Shown here: positions 1 through 5,349 of the stretch, one piece after another
Layout of the letters: the number at the start of each line of letters is the position of its first letter
Numbering within the stretch: position 1 is the first letter of the stretch
Source of the DNA: Bacteroidota bacterium
Lineage (GTDB): Bacteria > Bacteroidota > Bacteroidia > Flavobacteriales > Flavobacteriaceae
Length of the DNA: 9,235 nt
Assembly: GCA_022560715.1 (NCBI GenBank)
Contig: JADFSQ010000044.1
Coordinates: 1-9,235 of the forward strand
Reading direction: 5' to 3'
The notes under the pieces: model-generated
Database searches by the model: none
Seen by the model: only the letters and a program-made list of their open reading frames with translations
Told to the model about the DNA's origin: nothing
Position numbers and translations under genes: made by a program

Positions 1-153
1 ATAATAAACAAAGAGAGCTTAATTTTTTTTAGGTGTGTTTGCCTTTTCCCCATATCGGGTAAAGCCAGTTTACATTTATTTTTTTGGTTGGCTTATACTT
101 GCAAAATTCTAGACTTTATTTTTTAATCTCAATCTGTATAATTTTTGTTGATT

Positions 154-171
154 TACTATGCGTGCATAATA
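154..171. promoter_or_regulatory. Imperfect palindrome, candidate MarR operator
   Basis: TACTATGCGTGCATAATA matches its own reverse complement at 14 of 18 positions, with a core TATGC-GT-GCATA. Its size fits the 16-20 bp palindromes that MarR dimers usually bind. It lies immediately upstream of the promoter-like box at 180-187, so a bound dimer would sit between the -33 and -7 regions and could repress the operon. The operator role is inferred from position and symmetry only. Confidence 0.3.
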
Positions 172-179
172 TATTTTCT

Positions 180-187
180 TATCTTTG
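180..187 (+). promoter_or_regulatory. Candidate Bacteroidota -7 promoter box
   Basis: TATCTTTG fits the Bacteroidota primary sigma factor -7 consensus TAnnTTTG exactly. It would start transcription near 193-196, giving a leader of about 45 bases before marR that contains the hairpin at 218-235. No good TTTG -33 box is seen 19-21 bases upstream; the nearest, at 144-147, is too far. A second, weaker box TATACTTG lies at 94-101. Confidence 0.35.
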
Positions 188-212
188 GAGTTCACTAAAT
201 TATTATCATTTA

Positions 213-237
213 ACAGATTCCCACTTTCGTGGGAAAT
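213..237 (+). repeat. Hairpin repeat copy 1, before marR start
   Basis: A perfect 7-bp stem (TTCCCAC 218-224 with GTGGGAA 229-235) closes a TTTC loop and ends 5 bases before the marR ATG. The same element recurs at 711-735 before fadN; the two agree at 23 of 26 aligned bases. The sequence resembles the short palindromic GATTCCCGC-TTTC-GCGGGAAT repeats scattered in many bacterial genomes, which I recall from general knowledge. It may be a REP-like element or a leader structure affecting translation. Confidence 0.6.
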
Positions 238-240
238 ACT

Positions 241-696
241 ATGAAAGACAAAACCATAGATTATGTATTGCGCACCACTTGGCTAGCAGTTACAAAAATG
301 TATAACGAGCAAGCTGCTAATTTTGATAGCACCATGGCTACAGCATTTACACTTTTAAGTATAGATCCAGAAAAAGGTGCCCCTTCTACAACCTTAGGTC
401 CAAAAATGGGTATGGAAGCTACTAGTCTTTCTAGAATTTTAAAAACTATGGAAGAAAAAGGTCTTATAGAGCGAAGACCAAATCCAGAAGATGGTCGTGG
501 AGTACTTATTTACTTAACCGAATTTGGAAAAGTAAATAGAGAATATTCTAGAGATAAAGTATTGACTTTTAACGAAACCATTAAAAAAAATATTTCAGAA
601 GAAAAATTAAATCATTTTTATGAAGTTACAGAACTCATAACCGAAATGATTTCAAACAAAAAAATATATAACAATAAAGAATCCATTTTAGAATAG
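241..696 (+). CDS. MarR-family transcriptional regulator
   Basis: A 151-residue cytoplasmic DNA-binding protein of normal MarR length. The winged helix-turn-helix spans roughly residues 30-95: the recognition-helix region is around MGMEATSLSRILKTMEEKG (57-75), and the wing carries the family's D-x-R...LT signature as DGRGVLIYLTEFG (84-96). Helices at both ends would form the dimer interface. The ATG at 241 is preferred over the in-frame GTG at 229 because that GTG lies inside the hairpin stem and relatives begin at MKDKTIDY. The gene lies 43 bases upstream of fadN in the same orientation, so it probably leads the operon and autoregulates it in response to a fatty acid or acyl-CoA. The ligand is inferred from context, not visible in the sequence. 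Confidence 0.9.
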   Translation: MKDKTIDYVLRTTWLAVTKMYNEQAANFDSTMATAFTLLSIDPEKGAPSTTLGPKMGMEATSLSRILKTMEEKGLIERRPNPEDGRGVLIYLTEFGKVNREYSRDKVLTFNETIKKNISEEKLNHFYEVTELITEMISNKKIYNNKESILE

Positions 697-710
697 TTAC
701 TAATTTAAAA

Positions 711-735
711 ACAGATTTCCTCTTTCGTGGAAAAT
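711..735 (+). repeat. Hairpin repeat copy 2, before fadN start
   Basis: This is the second copy of the 213-237 element, ending 4 bases before the fadN ATG. Pairs 716-718 with 731-733, 719-720 with 729-730, and 722 with 727 keep the same fold. Relative to copy 1, one C-G pair (220/233) has become T-A (718/731), a compensatory change, while 721/728 is a T-T mismatch. Distance to the start codon is almost identical in both copies (28 and 29 bases from the element start to the ATG). Confidence 0.55.
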
Positions 736-739
736 AGAT

Positions 740-3148
740 ATGAGCAAACGAAGAATAAATAAAATAGCAGTAATAGGTTCAGGAATCATGGGAAGCGGTA
801 TTGCCTGTCATTTCGCCAACATTGGTGTAGAAGTACTACTCCTGGATATTGTTCCTAGAGAATTAACCGACAAAGAAAAAGCGCAAGGTTTAACACTTAA
901 CGATAAAATTGTAAGAAACCGTTTGGTAAACGATTCGTTAAAAGCAGCTTTAAAATCGAAGCCTTCGCCAATTTACAACCAAAAATTTGCTAGTAGAATT
1001 ACTACTGGAAATCTGGAAGACGATATTTCGAAAATTTCGTCAGTAGATTGGATTATTGAAGTGGTTATAGAACGTTTAGATATTAAAAAACAGGTTTTTG
1101 AAACTATCGAAAAACACCGCAAGCCAGGAACACTTATCACAACAAATACATCCGGAATTCCTATTCATTTTATGAACGAAGGTCGTAGTGAAGATTTTCA
1201 GAAGCATTTTTGTGGCACACACTTTTTTAACCCAGCACGCTACTTAAAATTATTTGAAATAATTCCGGGTCCAAACACCGACCCTTCAATTCTTGAGTTT
1301 TTAAATGGATACGGTGAACAATTTTTAGGAAAAACATCTGTAGTTGCAAAAGACACCCCTGCTTTTATAGGAAACCGAATAGGTACCTTTAGCATCATGA
1401 GTTTATTTCAGATGGTTGATGAATTAGACCTCAGCGTTACCGAAATCGATAAACTTACAGGACCTGTTATTGGAAGACCAAAATCGGCTACTTTTAGAAC
1501 CGTAGATGTTGTGGGTTTAGACACCATGGTGCTTGTAACCAACGGCATTTATGACAACTGCCCAGAGGATGAAGTGAGAGAGATTTTTAAAACCCCAGAT
1601 TTTATCAATAAAATGATGGATAACAAATGGTTTGGAAGTAAAACCAAACAAGGGTTTTATAAAAAAACTGTTTCTGCTGAAGGCAAAAAAGAAATATTAA
1701 CCTTAAATCTTAAAACTTTTGAATATGAGACTTCTAAGAAAGCACGGTTTGCAACTTTAGAACTTATCAAAACCATAGATAGAGTTATAGATAGATGGCC
1801 AGTTTTAATAACTGGAAAAGACAAAGCTGGTGAATTCTACCGAAAAAATTTAGCTGCACTATTTGCTTATGTAACGAATAGAATTCCAGAAATTACCGAC
1901 GATTTTTTTAAAATTGATGATGCTATGAAAGCGGGTTACGGTTGGGAACACGGTCCGTTTCAAATTTGGGATGCCATTGGTGTAGAAAAAGGAATAGAAA
2001 TGATGAAAGCCGAAGGATATACACCCGCAGCTTGGGTAAACCACATGCTAGCATCGGGAAGCTCTTCGTTTTATACTATAAAAAATGGAGCTACTTATGC
2101 TTATGACATTCTTAAAAAATCACAAGAAAAAATTCCAGGACAAGACGCTTTTATCATATTAAATAATATTAGAAAGTCTAATGAAGTTTGGAAAAATTCT
2201 GGCGTTGTAATTGAAGATTTAGGAGATGGAATTCTAAATGTAGAATTTCAATCTAAAATGAACACGATTGGTGGCGATGTTCTCGCAGGATTAAACAAAG
2301 CATTCGATCTCGCCGAAAAAGATTTTCAAGGATTGGTTGTCGGTAATCAGGCAGCGAATTTCTCGGTTGGAGCAAACATTGCGATGATATTTATGATGGC
2401 AGTAGAGCAAGAATACGACGAGCTAAATATGGGCATTAAAATGTTTCAAGACACGATGATGCGTATGCGCTACTCGTCTATTCCTACAGTTGCGGCACCT
2501 CACGGAATGGCACTTGGTGGGGGTTGCGAATTATCAATGCACGCCGATAAAATTGTAGCAGCAGCCGAAACATATATAGGTTTGGTAGAGTTTGGAGTTG
2601 GTGTAATTCCTGGTGGTGGAGGTTCTAAAGAAATGGCTTTAAGAGCTGCTGATACTTTCAAAAAGAACGATGTAGAATTGAATGTACTTCAAGACTATTT
2701 TTTAACTATTGCAACAGCAAAAGTGTCCACTTCAGCTTATGAAGCCTTCGATTTAGGAATCCTTCAAAAAGGAAAAGATATAGTTATTGTTAATAAAGAC
2801 CGACAAATTGCTACAGCAAAAGCGTATGCCAAACTCATGGCAGAACAAGGCTATACAAAACCTGTGCATAGAACAGACATTAAAGTACTTGGCAAACAAG
2901 CTCTTGGAATGTTTTTAGTAGGAACAGATGCTATGGAAGCAAGTAGATATATAAGTGAACACGACCATAAAATCGCAAACAAACTAGCTTATGTAATGGC
3001 TGGTGGTGATTTATCTGAACCAACTTTAGTGAGTGAACAATATTTATTAGACCTTGAACGTGAAGCATTTTTAAGTTTAGCAACAGAACGCAAGACTTTA
3101 GAACGCATTGAACATATGTTAAAAACTGGGAAACCGTTACGTAACTAG
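740..3148 (+). CDS. fadN: 3-hydroxyacyl-CoA dehydrogenase/enoyl-CoA hydratase (FadN type)
   Basis: An 802-residue bifunctional beta-oxidation enzyme: it hydrates trans-2-enoyl-CoA and oxidises the 3-hydroxyacyl-CoA with NAD+. The N-terminal Rossmann fold has the dinucleotide motif GSGIMGSGIA (13-22). The dehydrogenase active site is HFFNP (catalytic H161) with partner E173, and the C-terminal dehydrogenase part extends to about 460. The hydratase/crotonase domain covers about 485-700, with an oxyanion-hole segment near SVGANIAM (542-549) and the two catalytic glutamates, E597 in GGGCE and E617 in GLVE, at the canonical 20-residue spacing. The dehydrogenase-first order is that of Bacillus FadN (YusL, about 790 aa), the reverse of E. 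coli FadB. The start is an ATG right after a hairpin repeat. The protein looks complete, ending GKPLRN. It is followed after 9 bases by the first heptad-repeat arm. Confidence 0.93.
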   Translation: MSKRRINKIAVIGSGIMGSGIACHFANIGVEVLLLDIVPRELTDKEKAQGLTLNDKIVRNRLVNDSLKAALKSKPSPIYNQKFASRITTGNLEDDISKISSVDWIIEVVIERLDIKKQVFETIEKHRKPGTLITTNTSGIPIHFMNEGRSEDFQKHFCGTHFFNPARYLKLFEIIPGPNTDPSILEFLNGYGEQFLGKTSVVAKDTPAFIGNRIGTFSIMSLFQMVDELDLSVTEIDKLTGPVIGRPKSATFRTVDVVGLDTMVLVTNGIYDNCPEDEVREIFKTPDFINKMMDNKWFGSKTKQGFYKKTVSAEGKKEILTLNLKTFEYETSKKARFATLELIKTIDRVIDRWPVLITGKDKAGEFYRKNLAALFAYVTNRIPEITDDFFKIDDAMKAGYGWEHGPFQIWDAIGVEKGIEMMKAEGYTPAAWVNHMLASGSSSFYTIKNGATYAYDILKKSQEKIPGQDAFIILNNIRKSNEVWKNSGVVIEDLGDGILNVEFQSKMNTIGGDVLAGLNKAFDLAEKDFQGLVVGNQAANFSVGANIAMIFMMAVEQEYDELNMGIKMFQDTMMRMRYSSIPTVAAPHGMALGGGCELSMHADKIVAAAETYIGLVEFGVGVIPGGGGSKEMALRAADTFKKNDVELNVLQDYFLTIATAKVSTSAYEAFDLGILQKGKDIVIVNKDRQIATAKAYAKLMAEQGYTKPVHRTDIKVLGKQALGMFLVGTDAMEASRYISEHDHKIANKLAYVMAGGDLSEPTLVSEQYLLDLEREAFLSLATERKTLERIEHMLKTGKPLRN

Positions 3149-3157
3149 ATAAATAAA

Positions 3158-3187
3158 AACTAGAAACTAGACTAAAAGAATCTAGAC
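3158..3187 (+). repeat. Left heptad-repeat arm of cassette 1
   Basis: Short units in near-7-base register: AACTAGA at 3158 and 3165, a degenerate 8-mer at 3172, and ATCTAGA at 3180. The arm 3160-3187 matches the reverse complement of 3555-3582 at 21 of 28 positions without gaps. It ends 2 bases before the GTG start of the four-helix-bundle gene. Confidence 0.7.
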
Positions 3188-3189
3188 AA

Positions 3190-3549
3190 GTGAGAAGGCA
3201 TAACTTTAAAAAAATGAAGATATGGAAAGAAGGAATTATCCTTGTTAGTGAAAGTTATAAGCTTACAAAAACTTTTCCTGATTTTGAAAGATATAATTTA
3301 ATCGTACAAATGAATAAGTGTGCTGTTTCAATTCCTTCAAATATTTCTGAAGGCTCAAGCAAAAGTACAGATAGGCATTTCAAAAATTATCTTGAAACTA
3401 GTTTAGGTTCAGCTTTCGAATGGGAAACACAATTAATTGTTTCTTTCAATGAAAATTATTTAAGTGAAATAAAATTTAAAGAATTAGAAAATAAAATACT
3501 ACCAATCCAAAAAATGATTGGTTCATTTATAGATAACCTAGGAAAATAA
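3190..3549 (+). CDS. Four-helix-bundle protein, S23/rRNA-intervening-sequence family
   Basis: A 119-residue soluble protein of the small four-helix-bundle family (TIGR02436 type) first known from proteins encoded in 23S rRNA intervening sequences. Family hallmarks are visible: RRHN (2-5), KIW (10-12), FPDFERY (29-35), KCAVSIPSNISEGS (43-56), SLGS (71-74) and ETQL (79-82). No signal peptide or membrane segment is seen. Its biochemical role is not established; relatives include the Avd accessory protein of diversity-generating retroelements, but no reverse transcriptase is here. The start is GTG at 3190: no ATG lies between the in-frame stop at 3154 and this codon, and the next ATG (3214) would remove the conserved RRHN. 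The gene fits exactly between two inverted heptad arms. It is about 40% identical by hand alignment to the gene at 4841. Confidence 0.88.
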   Translation: MRRHNFKKMKIWKEGIILVSESYKLTKTFPDFERYNLIVQMNKCAVSIPSNISEGSSKSTDRHFKNYLETSLGSAFEWETQLIVSFNENYLSEIKFKELENKILPIQKMIGSFIDNLGK

Positions 3550-3554
3550 CTGAA

Positions 3555-3584
3555 GTCTAAATTCTAGACATCTAGATTCTAGGC
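3555..3584 (+). repeat. Right heptad-repeat arm of cassette 1
   Basis: Units are TCTAAAT at 3556, TCTAGAC at 3563, TCTAGAT at 3571 and TCTAGGC at 3578, with one extra base at 3570. They are the inverted counterpart of the NNNTAGA units at 3158-3187. The arm begins 5 bases after the stop codon of the four-helix-bundle gene and 28 bases remain between its end and fadA. Confidence 0.7.
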
Positions 3585-3612
3585 TCTCTTTTTCAAAACA
3601 AAAATTAGAACT

Positions 3613-4806
3613 ATGAATAAACAGGCATACATCGTAAAAGCATACAGAACAGCAATTGGTAAAGCACCAAGAGGTGTATTTCGTTTTAAAAGAACAGACG
3701 AATTAGCAGCAGAAACCATCCAATACATGATGAAAGAGTTACCAAACCTTGATAAAACTCGTATTGACGATGTTATGGTTGGCAACGCAATGCCTGAAGG
3801 GTCACAAGGATTAAATATGGCACGACTCATCTCTCTTATGGGATTAGATACTGTTGATGTCCCGGGAGTAACTGTAAATCGATTTTGTTCTTCAGGACTC
3901 GAAACTATTGCAATGGCAACAGCTAAAATTCAAGCAGGAATGGCAGATTGTATCATTGCTGGAGGCGCAGAAAGCATGAGCGCAGTTCCGATGACTGGCT
4001 ATAAACCAGAATTGAATTATAATCTTGCAACATCTGGTCATGAAGATTATTATTGGGGAATGGGAAATACTGCCGAAGCTGTAGCAAATCAGTTTAAGGT
4101 ATCTCGAGAAGACCAAGATGAATTTGCTTTTAATTCGCACATGAAAGCCTTAAAAGCGCAAGCAGAAAACAGATTTCAAGACCAGATTGTACCAATTACT
4201 GTCGATCAAATATATGTAGATGAAAATGGAAAGAAAGCCACAAAATCATATACTGTAACTAAAGATGAAGGTCCAAGAAAAGGCACAAGCCTTGAAGCAC
4301 TGGCAAAACTGCGTGCTGTATTTGCACAAGGTGGAAGTGTAACCGCAGGAAACTCATCACAAATGAGTGATGGCGCAGCATTTGTAATGGTAATGAGTGA
4401 AGCTATGGTCAAAGAATTAAACCTTGAACCAATTGCTCGTTTAGTAAATTATGCTGCTGCTGGAGTTGAGCCTCGTATTATGGGAATCGGTCCAGTAAAA
4501 GCCATTCCGAAAGCCTTAAAACAAGCGGGATTAAAACAAGATGATATTTCTCTAATCGAACTAAATGAAGCATTTGCTTCACAATCTTTGGCAGTGTGTC
4601 GAGAACTCGATTTAAATCAAGATATCGTCAATGTAAATGGGGGAGCCATTGCACTTGGTCATCCATTAGGTTGCACAGGAGCAAAACTTTCTGTTCAGTT
4701 ATTCGATGAAATGCGAAAACAAAATATGAAAGGAAAATATGGAATGGTAACCATGTGTGTAGGAACTGGGCAAGGAGCTGCAGGGATATTTGAATTTCTT
4801 AATTAA
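3613..4806 (+). CDS. fadA: Acetyl-CoA acyltransferase (3-ketoacyl-CoA thiolase)
   Basis: A 397-residue thiolase, the usual length of the family. It cleaves 3-ketoacyl-CoA with CoA to acetyl-CoA and a shortened acyl-CoA. All catalytic elements are present: nucleophile C92 in NRFCSSGLE, the NEAF motif (318-321), H350 in GHPLGCTG and C382 in CVGTGQG. The glycine-rich [16 protein letters not shown] stretch is the standard thiolase signature. It is probably the beta subunit partner or cytosolic companion of FadN. ATG 3613 is preceded by an A-rich leader. The order after fadN matches B. subtilis fadN-fadA-fadE (yusL-yusK-yusJ). The stop codon lies at the very edge of the left arm of cassette 2. Confidence 0.95.
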   Translation: MNKQAYIVKAYRTAIGKAPRGVFRFKRTDELAAETIQYMMKELPNLDKTRIDDVMVGNAMPEGSQGLNMARLISLMGLDTVDVPGVTVNRFCSSGLETIAMATAKIQAGMADCIIAGGAESMSAVPMTGYKPELNYNLATSGHEDYYWGMGNTAEAVANQFKVSREDQDEFAFNSHMKALKAQAENRFQDQIVPITVDQIYVDENGKKATKSYTVTKDEGPRKGTSLEALAKLRAVFAQGGSVTAGNSSQMSDGAAFVMVMSEAMVKELNLEPIARLVNYAAAGVEPRIMGIGPVKAIPKALKQAGLKQDDISLIELNEAFASQSLAVCRELDLNQDIVNVNGGAIALGHPLGCTGAKLSVQLFDEMRKQNMKGKYGMVTMCVGTGQGAAGIFEFLN

Positions 4807-4842
4807 GAATATAGAAAATAGATAAAAGAAAAAAGACTAAAT
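4806..4842 (+). repeat. Left heptad-repeat arm of cassette 2
   Basis: Four units in exact 7-base register: ATATAGA (4809), AAATAGA (4816), TAAAAGA (4823) and AAAAAGA (4830). Against the reverse complement of 5223-5244, the block 4806-4829 matches at 21 of 22 positions after one 2-base gap. The inner AGACTAAAT (4834-4842) is a perfect inverse of 5203-5211 and includes the first two bases of the ATG start. Confidence 0.75.
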
Positions 4843-5243
4843 GAGTACTAAAAGAAGACATAATTATAAAAATCTTAAAATCTGGCAACTCGGTTTAGAA
4901 ATTACAAATGATATTTCAGACATCTTGATGGAATTTCCTAAACACGAAAGATATGATTTAAGTTCTCAATTAAGTAAATGTTCGGTTTCTATGCCAAGCA
5001 ATATTGCTGAAGGTTCAGCCAGAACTGACAAATCATTTAGTCATTTTTTAGATATTTCTTTAGGCTCATCATTTGAACTTGGCACACAACTATTAGTAGC
5101 AAAACACAGAAAATATATTAACGATAACACTTTAAAAACATTAGAAAATAAAATAGAAGAATTTCAAAGAATGACAATGGGCTTTCAAAATGGGTTAAAC
5201 TAATTTAGTCTATTATCTATTCTCTTTTCTCTATTTTCTATTC
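4809..5243 (+). mobile_element. Putative S23-type cassette 2 between fadA and fadE
   Basis: It has the same architecture as 3158-3584: left heptad arm, one four-helix-bundle gene, right inverted heptad arm. The 6-base word AATTAA occurs on both outer sides (4801-4806, overlapping the fadA stop, and 5247-5252), which might be a target duplication but could be chance in AT-rich DNA. The arm sequence differs from cassette 1 (TCTATTN instead of TCTAGAN), while the two arms of each cassette match one another. Confidence 0.42.
4841..5203 (+). CDS. Four-helix-bundle protein, S23/rRNA-intervening-sequence family
   Basis: A 120-residue paralogue of the product at 3190. Conserved positions: RRHN (5-8), KIW (13-15), FPKHERY (32-38), KCSVSMPSNIAEGS (46-59), SLGS (73-76), and TQLLV (82-86). 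LENKI near 101-105 is also shared. It is predicted to be soluble, with no signal peptide. About 40% hand-aligned identity means the two copies are not a recent tandem duplication. The ATG at 4841 is embedded in the inner end of the left arm, and the stop at 5201-5203 abuts the right arm, so the gene and its inverted repeats form one compact unit. The function is unknown; a direct role in beta-oxidation seems unlikely because family members occur beside unrelated genes in many genomes. Confidence 0.9.
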   Translation: MSTKRRHNYKNLKIWQLGLEITNDISDILMEFPKHERYDLSSQLSKCSVSMPSNIAEGSARTDKSFSHFLDISLGSSFELGTQLLVAKHRKYINDNTLKTLENKIEEFQRMTMGFQNGLN

Positions 5244-5244
5244 T
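5203..5244 (+). repeat. Right heptad-repeat arm of cassette 2
   Basis: Five head-to-tail 7-mers without slippage: TCTATTN at 5209, 5216, 5230 and 5237, with TCTTTTC at 5223. The array is the inverse of the left arm (4806-4842) and starts directly at the stop codon of the four-helix-bundle gene. It is the most regular of the four arms in the window. Confidence 0.78.
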
Positions 5245-5262
5245 AAAATTAAAACAAACAAT

Positions 5263-5349
5263 ATGGCTGGTTTATTTCGTATCATACGTCATAAGTCTTA
5301 CCATCATAAGTCAAATAAAAAATGGAAACAACAGAAAAAAGCATATTAA
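5263..5349 (+). CDS. Possible 28-residue basic small protein or leader peptide
   Basis: An ATG frame starts with MAGLFRIIRHKSYHHKS and ends WKQQKKAY before TAA at 5347-5349. It is rich in Lys, Arg and His, and contains a 9-base direct repeat (TCATAAGTC at 5289 and 5304) producing the HKS...HKS pattern. The A-rich leader before the ATG is the usual Bacteroidota start context. The frame overlaps the fadE start by 28 bases in another frame, the arrangement expected for translational coupling or a regulatory leader. It fills the gap between cassette 2 and fadE. No homologue is recalled with certainty, and a chance ORF of this size is possible. Confidence 0.4.
   Translation: MAGLFRIIRHKSYHHKSNKKWKQQKKAY

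Larger units (their letters stand above)
1..240. other. Upstream intergenic region of the fad operon
   Basis: This AT-rich stretch contains no convincing gene. A 73-codon frame from a TTG at 84 encodes a hydrophobic peptide but runs into marR and has no family resemblance. What can be pointed to are a promoter-like box at 180-187, an imperfect palindrome at 154-171 and a hairpin at 218-235, each listed separately. The first 60 bases hold a T-run (25-32) and a weak CCC/GGG pairing but no clear terminator of a preceding gene. Confidence 0.5.
3158..3584 (+). mobile_element. Putative S23-type cassette 1 between fadN and fadA
   Basis: The unit consists of a left heptad arm (3158-3187), one four-helix-bundle gene (3190-3549) and a right inverted heptad arm (3555-3584). 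It separates two genes that are adjacent in the Bacillus operon, suggesting insertion into an intergenic gap without harming the neighbours. A short near-repeat, AAAAA-Y-TAGAA, occurs at 3155-3165 and 3600-3610 and might be a target duplication, but such AT-rich words are weak evidence. No transposase or recombinase is present, so mobility is inferred from structure and from the similar unit at 4809-5243. Confidence 0.4.

Noticed and set aside
47..60. Weak CCC/GGG hairpin near the window start as a terminator
   Set aside because: The stem is only about three pairs and is not followed by a T-run, so it is not supportable.
229..240. GTG start giving marR four extra residues
   Set aside because: The GTG is within the second half of a perfect hairpin stem, and the ATG at 241 gives the N-terminus expected for this regulator family.
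84..305. 73-codon hydrophobic frame upstream of and overlapping marR
   Set aside because: It starts at TTG in AT-rich DNA, overlaps the well-supported marR 5' end and shows no recognisable family; hydrophobicity is expected from T-rich sequence.
3190..5203. The two four-helix-bundle genes as Avd components of a diversity-generating retroelement
   Set aside because: No reverse transcriptase, template repeat or variable repeat is visible anywhere in the window; fold similarity alone does not support it.
3158..5244. Heptad arrays as a CRISPR-like array
   Set aside because: The repeats are 7 bases with no spacers, are arranged as inverted pairs around genes and have no cas genes nearby.
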